Shown here one piece after another: positions 46,121 through 54,037 of a stretch of 64,000 nucleotides of DNA. The position numbers were made by a program, and so were the translations under genes. Every line of letters starts with the position of its first letter. Within the stretch, counting starts at the first letter, position 1. The stretch spans positions 248,001 to 312,000 of the forward strand of contig NZ_FOOF01000002.1 of assembly GCF_900113115.1 (NCBI RefSeq), written 5' to 3'. Under the pieces are notes generated by a model. It was given only the letters and a program-made list of their open reading frames with translations. It had not been told where the DNA came from and searched no databases. Source of the DNA: Duganella sp. CF458 (lineage in GTDB: Bacteria; Pseudomonadota; Gammaproteobacteria; Burkholderiales; Burkholderiaceae_D).

Positions 46121-48130
46121 ATGGCGCACTGCATTCTCCGAATTGCCTTGGACACGCCGCTTGACGCGGTTTTTGATTACCGCTGGGTTTGCGAAAAATC
46201 AAACCGGCCGCGTGTAGGACAATTGGCAATGGTGCCCTTTGGTCCGCGCGAAGTAGTCGGGCTGATCGTGGATATCCTCGAAGAAACAGATGTTCCCGAG
46301 GAAAAGCTGAAAGCCGCGCTGGCCGTGCGCAGCCAGTTGGCGCCGCTCTCCCCGCAATGGCTGGCATTGGCCGGCTTTGCCGCCGAGTACTACCAGCGTC
46401 CACTGGGCGAAGTTGCCTTGCCCGGCCTGCCCAAGAACCTGCGGGTGAGCAGCACTGTTGCGCTGGACCGCGCGATCAAGAAGCTGGCCAAGCTGGAACA
46501 GCCGCACGACCCGGCGCCGGCCAATGTGCCGGCGCCGAATGCGGGCCAGCAGGCGGCTGCCGACGCCATCGTCGGAGCGCAGGGCTTCGCGCCTTTCCTG
46601 CTGTATGGGGTGACTGGCAGCGGCAAGACCGAGGTTTACCTGCAGGCCTGCGCGCAAGTGCTGGCGCGCGAGCCGCAGGGCCAGGTACTGGTGCTGGTGC
46701 CCGAGATCAACCTGACGCCGCAACTGGAAACCAATATCCGCAACCGCTTCCCCGGCGTGATGCTGTCCACCTTGCACAGCCGCCTGTCGGAAGGCGAGCG
46801 CATGCTGCACTGGCTGGCTGCGCACGAAGGCAAGGCGCGCATCGTGCTGGGCACGCGCCTGTCCATCCTGGCCTCGATGCCGCACCTGAAGATGATCGTG
46901 ATCGATGAAGAACACGATCCTTCGTATAAGCAGCAGGAAGGCTTGCGCTACTCCGCACGCGACCTTGCCGTGTGGCGCGCCCACCAGCTCCAGATTCCTG
47001 TGGTGCTGGGTTCCGCCACGCCGTCCCTGGAAAGCTGGCACCACGCGCTGAAAGGCCGCTACCGCAAGCTGGAATTGCGCCAACGCGCGGTGCAGCAGGC
47101 GGTGCTGCCTTCGGTGAAGCTGATCGACACCTCGCGCCGTCGCGGGCAGGAAGGCTTGACCGAGCAACTGGTGGAGGCGATCAGGCTGCGCATGGAGCGC
47201 GGCGAGCAATCCTTGCTGTTCCTGAACCGGCGCGGCTATTCGCCGGTGATCACCTGCGAATCATGCGGCTGGGTCAGCGAATGCAAGCGCTGCACGGCTT
47301 TGATGGTGCTGCATAAATCGGATTACCGCCTGCGCTGCCACCACTGCAGCCTGGAGATGCGCATCCCGCGCCATTGCCCCACGTGCGGCAATATCGACCT
47401 GCAGCCGCTGGGGCGCGGTACGCAGCGCATCGAGGAAAGCTTGCAGGAACTGTTCCCGCAAGCGCGGGTGCTGCGCATCGACGCCGACAGCACGCGCCGC
47501 AAGGGCAGCGCGCAAGAAGCATTCGACAGCGTGCACCGGCAGGAAGTGGATATCCTGGTCGGCACGCAGATGGTCGCCAAGGGGCACGACTTCAAGAACC
47601 TGACGCTGGTGGGCATCATGAATCCGGACAGCTCGCTGTTCTCGCAGGATTACCGCGCCAGCGAGCGCCTGTTCGCGCAGTTGATGCAGGTGGCGGGCCG
47701 CGCCGGACGACAGGGCGGTAGCGAGAGCGAGGTGCTGGTGCAGACCAGCTATCCGGAACATCCGCTGTTCTCGGCGCTGGTGGCGCATGATTACGACTAC
47801 TTCGCCAACTCGCTGCTTGGCGAGCGCGAAGTGGCTGGCCTGCCGCCCTACCTGTACCAGGCCATCCTGCGCGCGGAGGCGCGCGAGCTGGCGCTGGCGC
47901 TGGAATTCCTGCGCGGTGCGCGCGACCTGGTGCAGCATGGCGGCATCACGATCAACGACCCGATCCCGATGAGCATGGCGCGCGTGCACAATATGGAGCG
48001 CGCGCAGTTGCTGGTGGAGTCGCCCTCCCGCCCGGCGCTGCAGGCATTCCTGAAAGAGTGGATGCAGGCGCTGCGCGAGCAGAAAGCCCGCATCAAGTGG
48101 TCGCTTGAAGTCGATCCGGTCGATATTTGA
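46121..48130 (+). CDS. priA: Primosomal replication restart helicase PriA
   Basis: A 669-residue 3'-to-5' helicase that recognises abandoned forks and reloads the replisome. It has the N-terminal DNA-binding domain (about 1-105), Walker A GVTGSGKTE, the DEEH box in VIDEEHDPSYKQQ, and eight zinc-binding cysteines in CESCGWVSECKRC and CHHCSLEMRIPRHCPTCG. ATG at 46121 gives the usual LRIALDTPLDAVFDY opening; no strong ribosome site is seen. Ends in a terminator shared with the convergent lysR-type gene. Confidence 0.98.
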   Translation: MAHCILRIALDTPLDAVFDYRWVCEKSNRPRVGQLAMVPFGPREVVGLIVDILEETDVPEEKLKAALAVRSQLAPLSPQWLALAGFAAEYYQRPLGEVALPGLPKNLRVSSTVALDRAIKKLAKLEQPHDPAPANVPAPNAGQQAAADAIVGAQGFAPFLLYGVTGSGKTEVYLQACAQVLAREPQGQVLVLVPEINLTPQLETNIRNRFPGVMLSTLHSRLSEGERMLHWLAAHEGKARIVLGTRLSILASMPHLKMIVIDEEHDPSYKQQEGLRYSARDLAVWRAHQLQIPVVLGSATPSLESWHHALKGRYRKLELRQRAVQQAVLPSVKLIDTSRRRGQEGLTEQLVEAIRLRMERGEQSLLFLNRRGYSPVITCESCGWVSECKRCTALMVLHKSDYRLRCHHCSLEMRIPRHCPTCGNIDLQPLGRGTQRIEESLQELFPQARVLRIDADSTRRKGSAQEAFDSVHRQEVDILVGTQMVAKGHDFKNLTLVGIMNPDSSLFSQDYRASERLFAQLMQVAGRAGRQGGSESEVLVQTSYPEHPLFSALVAHDYDYFANSLLGEREVAGLPPYLYQAILRAEARELALALEFLRGARDLVQHGGITINDPIPMSMARVHNMERAQLLVESPSRPALQAFLKEWMQALREQKARIKWSLEVDPVDI

Positions 48131-48150
48131 AACCGGCTTGCCGGTTTTCA
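48129..48150. terminator. Hairpin between convergent priA and lysR-type gene
   Basis: Stem AAACCGG / CCGGTTT with loop CTTG, followed by one more T. It starts at the priA stop codon and ends over the stop codon of the regulator gene, so it can serve both transcripts. Confidence 0.7.
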
Positions 48151-49044
48151 GGATTGCACAAGATACCGCCTTGCAGTGCTGATAATCTGCTCATTGAGCG
48201 CATGCGTGAACGGCGTATCGAGCTCCCACGCATGCCAGTCCAGCTCCACGTCGATATAGCGTCCCGGCAGCAGGTCCACCAGCGCACCCTGCGACAAGGC
48301 CTGCGCCGCCTGCAGGTAAGGCAGCAGGCCATAAGCCATCCCGCCGAACACCGTATCGTTCAAGGCCGTCGATAGCGGCAGTGTATGGTGCGGAAAGGGC
48401 CGGACATAGCCCGCCTCGCGCGCCAGGAAGCGTGCCATCAGGTCGCGGTCGTGCACCACGGCTGGCGCCAGCGCCAAAGCCTCGATACCGAATCCGTCAC
48501 CGAACCAATGCCCTGCAAAAGATGGCGTGGCCACGCAGACAAACCTCATGGCGCCGAGCGGTGTGGCGGATGAACCGGCAGCCGCGGGTGCCGGTACCTC
48601 GGCGCGCGCAGCAACGCAGCCGAACACGGCACCTTCGCGCATCAGGTGCAGCGCCACTTCGCGCTCCGCGCATTCCACATCAAGCTGGCAGCGCGGTGGC
48701 GACAGCAATGGCCGCAGGGCCAAGGGCAGCCAGGTCGCCAGGCTGGCCGCGTCGACGGCCATCGCGATTTCAGGCATGCTGGTCTGGTGGCCCAAGTCGA
48801 TGTCGAGCGCTGCCTCCATCAGTTTGACGTTACGGTAATGCGAGATGAGGCGTTGGCCCAGGCCCGTCGCTTCGGCGGGGGAGCCGCGCACGATCAGCAG
48901 CCTGCCTACCGCGTCCTCGAGCGCCTTGATACGCTGGGATACGGCCGGCTGGCTGATGCCGAGCGCATTGGCCGCCTTGTCGAAGCTGCCCTGGCTGGCA
49001 ACGGCATCCAGCACCGCCAGCGCGCGGTAGTCCAGATTTTCCAT
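48148..49044 (-). CDS. LysR-family regulator, ArgP-like
   Basis: A 298-residue regulator. The N-terminal winged helix (LAVLDAVASQGSFDKAANALGISQPAVSQRIKALEDAVGR) and the effector domain agree best with ArgP/IciA, which controls lysine and arginine export and related genes. The usual lysE/argO partner is not next to it; instead it is divergent from a dihydrolipoyl-dehydrogenase-like gene. Two direct repeats lie in the 66-base divergent gap, the first overlapping this gene's start codon, suggesting autoregulation. The ArgP assignment rests on overall resemblance. Confidence 0.88.
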   Translation of the reverse strand: MENLDYRALAVLDAVASQGSFDKAANALGISQPAVSQRIKALEDAVGRLLIVRGSPAEATGLGQRLISHYRNVKLMEAALDIDLGHQTSMPEIAMAVDAASLATWLPLALRPLLSPPRCQLDVECAEREVALHLMREGAVFGCVAARAEVPAPAAAGSSATPLGAMRFVCVATPSFAGHWFGDGFGIEALALAPAVVHDRDLMARFLAREAGYVRPFPHHTLPLSTALNDTVFGGMAYGLLPYLQAAQALSQGALVDLLPGRYIDVELDWHAWELDTPFTHALNEQIISTARRYLVQS

Positions 49045-49088
49045 AAGTTATGCTTAATAAAAGCGCGAAAAGATAAGTCATACTAATG
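49043..49088. promoter_or_regulatory. Paired LysR-type sites between regulator and flavoprotein gene
   Basis: ATAAGTTATGCTTAAT at 49043-49058 and ATAAGTCATACTAATG at 49073-49088 are direct repeats exactly 30 bases apart, each with an ATAAG-N5-CTTAA/CTAAT dyad of the T-N11-A kind. Three helical turns of spacing fits cooperative binding on one DNA face. Confidence 0.5.
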
Positions 49089-49110
49089 CATTCCCAATGA
49101 CGGAGGCAAG

Positions 49111-50553
49111 ATGGAAACCATCCAGTGCGATGTGGCGGTGATCGGTGCCGGTACGGCTGGGCTAAGCGCCTACCGGGCGGCGCGCAACGCCGGCAAGCGT
49201 GCGGTGTTGATCGAAGACGGTCCGCACGGTACTACCTGCGCGCGCGTCGGCTGCATGCCGAGCAAGCTGCTGATTGCCGCGGCCGAGGCGGCGCATGCGG
49301 TCCGCGAGGCGCCGGGTTTCGGCATTCAGCCGGGCGCCCTGAAGGTCGACGGCAAGGCGGTGATGGAGCGTGTGCGTAGTGAACGCGACCGCTTTGTCGG
49401 CTTCGTGCTGGCGAACGTGGCCGCCATGCCGGCCGAGGACAAGCTGCATGGGCGCGCGCGATTCACTGCGCCTAACCGTGTGCAGATCGGCGCCAACCTG
49501 GAGGTGGCGGCAAAAGCGGTCGTCATCGCCACCGGTTCGCGCCCCGACATTCCTTCCGACTGGTCCGCCGCCGGCCCGCGCGTCATCAACAGCGACGCCG
49601 TCTTCGAATGGACTGACTTGCCGCGCTCGGTGGCGGTGATCGGCGCCGGCGTGATCGGCCTGGAACTGGGGCAGGCTTTGCACCGCCTCGGCGTGCGCGT
49701 TGCCATCATCGCGCGCGGTAGCAGCGTGGCGCAATTGAAGGACCCGCATGTGCTGGCAGCCGCATCGCAAGCGCTGGGCGAAGAGATGGATATCCGCTTC
49801 CGTACCGAGGTGGCAGGGATCGCGCGCGCCGGCGACGGGCTGGAGCTGCGCACGCGCGATACCGAAGGCGAGGAGCGCGTCGAGCATTTCGAGTACGCGC
49901 TGGTCACCATCGGCCGCACGCCGAACGTTTCCGGCCTTGGTCTTGACCACGCCGCTCTGGCGCTGGATAAGAACGGCGTGCCGAAATTCGACCGCCACAC
50001 CATGCAATGCGGCGATAGCTGCATCTTCATCGCCGGCGATGCCAGCGCCGAGATTCCCCTGCTGCCGGAGGCCGCCGACCAGGGCAAGATCGCCGGCGCC
50101 AACGCCGCCAGCTATCCCGAGGTGAAGCCGGGCCTGCGCCGCACGCCGCTCGCCATCACCTTCAGCGAACCGCAGATCGCCACGGTGGGCCAGGGCTACC
50201 AGGAACTATCGAATGGCCGCGAGCACTTCGCGATCGGCGCCGTCAGTTTCGACGACCAGGGACGCAGCCGCGTCATGCGCCAGAACAAGGGCATGCTGCG
50301 CGTGTATGCGGAGTACGGCAGCGGGCGCTTTCTCGGCGCCGAGATGGTCGGGCCGCGGGCGGAGCACATCGGCCACCTGCTGGCCTGGGCGCACCAGGCA
50401 AAGCTGACGGTGGCGCAAATGCTGGACATGCCCTTCTATCACCCGGTGGTGGAGGAAGGCTTGCGTACCGCCCTGCGCGACCTGGCGCTGGAGCTGCAAA
50501 AACCGCCGCCCCCGTCCAAGCCGATGCCGAACGATTGCACGCCCGGCTGCTAG
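49111..50553 (+). CDS. Dihydrolipoyl dehydrogenase-like flavoprotein
   Basis: A 480-residue pyridine nucleotide-disulfide oxidoreductase. The FAD motif GAGTAGLSAYRAARNAGK, the redox-active pair in TTCARVGCMPSKLL (Cys43 and Cys48), the NAD motif VIGAGVIGLELGQALHRLG and the second FAD motif FIAGDAS are intact. The C-terminal catalytic region reads FYHPVVEEGLRTAL instead of the classical HAHPTLSE, as in a subfamily of standalone dihydrolipoyl dehydrogenases that are not part of a dehydrogenase-complex operon. GGAGG precedes the ATG. Divergent from the LysR gene, which may control it. The physiological partner is unknown. Confidence 0.88.
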   Translation: METIQCDVAVIGAGTAGLSAYRAARNAGKRAVLIEDGPHGTTCARVGCMPSKLLIAAAEAAHAVREAPGFGIQPGALKVDGKAVMERVRSERDRFVGFVLANVAAMPAEDKLHGRARFTAPNRVQIGANLEVAAKAVVIATGSRPDIPSDWSAAGPRVINSDAVFEWTDLPRSVAVIGAGVIGLELGQALHRLGVRVAIIARGSSVAQLKDPHVLAAASQALGEEMDIRFRTEVAGIARAGDGLELRTRDTEGEERVEHFEYALVTIGRTPNVSGLGLDHAALALDKNGVPKFDRHTMQCGDSCIFIAGDASAEIPLLPEAADQGKIAGANAASYPEVKPGLRRTPLAITFSEPQIATVGQGYQELSNGREHFAIGAVSFDDQGRSRVMRQNKGMLRVYAEYGSGRFLGAEMVGPRAEHIGHLLAWAHQAKLTVAQMLDMPFYHPVVEEGLRTALRDLALELQKPPPPSKPMPNDCTPGC

Positions 50554-50554
50554 C

Positions 50555-51037
50555 TCAGTTCAGGCTCGAATCCAGGCGACCCTGGCTTGCCAGTTCCCGC
50601 AGCACGCGCACGGTATCGAGGTCCGACTCCTGGTAAGCGGAGCGGCGGAAATCGTCGTACATGGCGTTGGCGGCGTCGGTTGCCGCGTCATGCCCGTCGT
50701 CGTACTGGAAGCGCACGTACAAGCGCTCCGGTTGCGGCATCTCGATCGTCATTGTCAGGCTCGAGGCGCTGATGTCTTTCTGCGCGGGCACGTCATAGCG
50801 CACCACATACGGCTCGTGCAGCACCACGTTGTCTTCGATGACAACATCGCCGTAGCGCAGGCGGCGGCTGAAGCCGGCATCGGTGCGGGCCGAGATTTCC
50901 GCCTCGTCCAGGTGCGGGACGAACAGCTTGGGCGACTCCGCGCGCAGCACCAGGCCGCGCCATAACTGCTGGTGGGTGATGGTGTCCATCAGCGGGTTGA
51001 GGATGTCGTTCACTTCTATCAAATGTTCAAATTTCAT
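50555..51037 (-). CDS. SRPBCC/DUF1857-family protein
   Basis: A 160-residue protein matching DUF1857 (AtaL-like), a START/SRPBCC-fold family. FEHLIEVNDILNPLMDTITHQQLWRGLVLRAESPKLFVPHLDEAEI is the family opening. The fold normally binds a hydrophobic ligand; the substrate is unknown. No signal peptide. The gene converges on the flavoprotein gene with one base between stops. Confidence 0.88.
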   Translation of the reverse strand: MKFEHLIEVNDILNPLMDTITHQQLWRGLVLRAESPKLFVPHLDEAEISARTDAGFSRRLRYGDVVIEDNVVLHEPYVVRYDVPAQKDISASSLTMTIEMPQPERLYVRFQYDDGHDAATDAANAMYDDFRRSAYQESDLDTVRVLRELASQGRLDSSLN

Positions 51038-51095
51038 AACACGTCTGCCTGCCTAAATCGGGGATTGATACCACTATATTCTGTACAATGCCGGG

Positions 51096-53168
51096 ATGTC
51101 CAATGCACCCCAGTTCGGCCTTAACGGGCCCCAGAGCGAAGCCGTGCTCTATCTCGACGGCCCTGCGCTAGTACTGGCGGGCGCCGGCTCGGGCAAGACG
51201 CGCGTCATTACGCAAAAAATCACCCATATGATCGAGGATCGCGGCTATGACCCGCGCACGATCGCCGCGCTCACCTTCACCAACAAGGCCGCGCTGGAAA
51301 TGCAGGAACGCGTCGGCAAGATGCTCAAGCAGCCGCGCCAGGCCAAGCAGCTGACCGTCTGTACCTTCCACTCCCTCGGGGTGCGCATCCTGCGCCAGGA
51401 ATGCAACCATCTGGGGCTGAAAGACCGGTTTTCAATCATGGACAGCGACGATTGTTATTCGCTGGTCCAGGATCTGGCCATCACCACCGACAAACACCTG
51501 ATCCGCAGCATCCAGAACGACATCTCACTGTGGAAAAACGGCCTGGTGACGCCGGAAGAAGCGCTGAAGCAGGCCCAGACCGAGGATGAAGCGCAATCGG
51601 CACGGATCTACGGCAGCTATATCGCCACGCTGGCGGCATACCAGGCGGTGGACTTCGACGACCTGATCCGCCTGCCGGTGGAGCTGTTCCGCAACCATGA
51701 CATCGTGCGCGACAAATGGCAGCGCCGCCTGCGCTACCTGATGATCGACGAGTACCAGGACACCAACACCTGTCAGTACGAGCTGGTGAAACTGATGGTG
51801 ACGGGCCTGGGCAAGAAGCCGATGTTCACCGCGGTGGGCGACGACGACCAGGCGATCTACGGCTGGCGCGGCGCGACCATGGAAAACCTGGCGCTGCTGC
51901 AGGTCGATTTCCCCGACCTGCGCCTGATCAAGCTGGAACAGAACTACCGCTCCACCACCCGCATCCTGCAGGCGGCCAACGCGGTGATCCAGAACAATCC
52001 GAAGCTGTTCGAAAAGTCGCTGTGGTCCGAGCTGGGCATCGGTGAGCCGATCAAGGTGCATTCGATGCCGAACGAGGAGCAGGAGGCGGAGCAGGTGGCG
52101 ATCATGATCTCGGCCGACCACTTCGAACGCAAGAACAAGTGGGCCGACTACGCAATCCTGTATCGGGGCAACCACCAGGCGCGCGTGATCGAACAGGCGC
52201 TGCGCACCCAGCGCATCCCGTACACGATTTCCGGCGGCCAGAGCTTCTTCGATAAGGCGGAAATCAAGGACATCATGGCCTATCTGCGCCTGATGGCGAA
52301 CCCGGACGACGATCCCGCCTTCATCCGCGCTGCAACCACGCCGCGCCGAGGCATCGGCCAGTCCACGCTCGAAGCGCTGGGCTCCTTCTCGGGCAAGTGG
52401 CAATGTTCGCTGTTCGAAGCAGTCTTCAAGGGCGGCATCGAAGCGGTGCTCAACGACCGCCAACTGAAGCCGTTGCAGGACTTCTGCAATTTCATCCTCG
52501 AACTGGAATCGCGTGCCACGCGTCCCGGCCCGTCGGGCAGCGGCGACAACGCCGCGCAGGTGCTGGACGACCTGATGGAAGGCATGCATTACGAGCACTA
52601 CCTGTACGACGCCTTCGAAGAACGTGCGGCGCAAGGCAAGTGGGAAAACGTGATGGACTTCGTCAACTGGCTGAAGGACCGGGGCCGCGGCGGCAAGGAC
52701 CGCGATGGCGAAGAGAAGAACGTGCTGGAGCTGACCCAGATGGTGGCCCTGATGTCCATGCTGGATGGTAAGGACGAGGAGCCGGATGCGATCCGCATGT
52801 CGACGTTGCATGCGTCGAAAGGCCTGGAGTACCCGCATGTGTTCCTGGTCGGCGTGGAAGAAGGCATCCTGCCGCACAAGGGCGATCCGGATGCGCCGGT
52901 GGAATTGCTGGCGCAGCGCATTGAAGAAGAACGGCGGCTGATGTACGTGGGGATTACGCGCGCGCAGCGCACCTTGCAGCTCACCTGGTGCAAGAAGCGC
53001 AAGCGTGGCGGCGAACATGTGCAGTGCGATATATCGCGCTTCATCGCGGAGATGGCGCTTGACGTGGGCACCGCTCCGCCGACGGAATCGGAAGTACTGT
53101 CGCCGCGCGAGCGCTTGGCGCGCATGAAGGAGCTGCTGTCGGCTCCGCGCGACATTAATCCGGCGTAA
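51096..53168 (+). CDS. rep: ATP-dependent DNA helicase Rep
   Basis: A 690-residue superfamily 1A helicase. Walker A GAGSGKTRVI, Walker B in LMIDEYQDTN, the GDDDQAIYGWRGA motif III region, LEQNYRST and the motif VI region YVGITRAQRTL are all present. Its length and C-terminus favour Rep over UvrD. Rep moves along with the replication fork and removes bound proteins. It has its own short leader. Confidence 0.95.
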   Translation: MSNAPQFGLNGPQSEAVLYLDGPALVLAGAGSGKTRVITQKITHMIEDRGYDPRTIAALTFTNKAALEMQERVGKMLKQPRQAKQLTVCTFHSLGVRILRQECNHLGLKDRFSIMDSDDCYSLVQDLAITTDKHLIRSIQNDISLWKNGLVTPEEALKQAQTEDEAQSARIYGSYIATLAAYQAVDFDDLIRLPVELFRNHDIVRDKWQRRLRYLMIDEYQDTNTCQYELVKLMVTGLGKKPMFTAVGDDDQAIYGWRGATMENLALLQVDFPDLRLIKLEQNYRSTTRILQAANAVIQNNPKLFEKSLWSELGIGEPIKVHSMPNEEQEAEQVAIMISADHFERKNKWADYAILYRGNHQARVIEQALRTQRIPYTISGGQSFFDKAEIKDIMAYLRLMANPDDDPAFIRAATTPRRGIGQSTLEALGSFSGKWQCSLFEAVFKGGIEAVLNDRQLKPLQDFCNFILELESRATRPGPSGSGDNAAQVLDDLMEGMHYEHYLYDAFEERAAQGKWENVMDFVNWLKDRGRGGKDRDGEEKNVLELTQMVALMSMLDGKDEEPDAIRMSTLHASKGLEYPHVFLVGVEEGILPHKGDPDAPVELLAQRIEEERRLMYVGITRAQRTLQLTWCKKRKRGGEHVQCDISRFIAEMALDVGTAPPTESEVLSPRERLARMKELLSAPRDINPA

Positions 53169-53211
53169 TTGGTGCTAGCATGGGTGCTCTTCCTTCAAAC
53201 AGGAGGCTCCC

Positions 53212-53664
53212 ATGTTTGTACGCATTTGCCTGCTTGCCGCCTTGGCGGGCGCGGCGCCCTTTGCATCAGCTGCCGATGTGGTGACCAAGCCTGAAGCCGA
53301 GGCCATGGTGAAGAAAGCCCTGGGCTACCTGAAGTCTAACGGCCGCGAAAAGACGTTTGCCGAAATCGACAAGAAAGACGGACAGTTCGTCGATCGCGAC
53401 CTTTATCTTGTGGTCTACGGCACCGACGGCGTAGTGCGCGCCCACGGCGCCAACGCCAAGATGATCGGCAAGAACCTGATGGAACTGAAAGACGTCGACG
53501 GCAAGCCTTTCGTCAAAGAACGCGTCGAAATGGCGAAGAAAAAAGTCCCGTTCTGGCAGGACTACAAATTCAACAATCCGGTCTCCGGCAAGATCGAGCC
53601 GAAGACCATGTACTGCATGCCGGAAGACGACATGATTCTTTGCGGCGGCGTCTACCTGAAGTAG
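53212..53664 (+). CDS. Periplasmic single-Cache-domain protein
   Basis: A 150-residue secreted protein. A signal peptide (1-20, FASA-AD) precedes one Cache_2-type domain: KALGYLKSNGREKTFAEIDKKDGQF, DLYLVVYGTDGVVRAHG and WQDYKFNNPVSGKIEPKTMY are typical. The same domain is the sensor part of chemoreceptors; here it stands alone, so it may be a ligand-binding partner or a scavenger protein. An AGGAGG site precedes the ATG. Confidence 0.88.
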   Translation: MFVRICLLAALAGAAPFASAADVVTKPEAEAMVKKALGYLKSNGREKTFAEIDKKDGQFVDRDLYLVVYGTDGVVRAHGANAKMIGKNLMELKDVDGKPFVKERVEMAKKKVPFWQDYKFNNPVSGKIEPKTMYCMPEDDMILCGGVYLK

Positions 53665-53739
53665 CGCTGGGCAGCGCAAGCTGCGCTATGGAATGCCGCT
53701 CCAGTAAAATGCCGGATTTCCCGACAGCAGGAGCAGGCC

Positions 53740-53943
53740 GTGAGCAGCGAAGATCGTTTTGTCAATATTGAACTGAAGTTGGTGCACCAGGAAGACTTGG
53801 TGGACTCGCTGAACCAGCGCGTCTACGAGCAGCAAAAGCAGATCGATATGCTGGAAGACCTGGTGCGCGCGCTTGCCGAGCGCGTGCGCACATCCACACT
53901 GGCGAACCAGACCCCGCTCAACGAGCGGCCGCCGCACTACTGA
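53740..53943 (+). CDS. slyX: SlyX-family protein
   Basis: A 67-residue coiled-coil protein with the family pattern ELKLVHQEDLVDSLNQRVYEQQKQIDMLED and the usual C-terminal PPHY. The GTG start follows AGGAG. Function unknown. Confidence 0.9.
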   Translation: MSSEDRFVNIELKLVHQEDLVDSLNQRVYEQQKQIDMLEDLVRALAERVRTSTLANQTPLNERPPHY

Positions 53944-53964
53944 TTCCTGACACTTTACGATACG

Positions 53965-54002
53965 CAGTGCAGCATGACTTTGCACTGAAGGGTTGCTATT
54001 AT
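53965..54002 (+). promoter_or_regulatory. Candidate promoter with inverted repeat upstream of M3 peptidase
   Basis: ATGACT at 53974-53979 and TATTAT at 53997-54002 are 17 bases apart, 36 bases before the ATG. The inverted repeat CAGTGCA (53965-53971) / TGCACTG (53981-53987) embraces the -35 box, so it may be an operator. Confidence 0.4.
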
Positions 54003-54037
54003 CGTGCGCCTCGAAACATTACAAAACAGGAGAGAGA

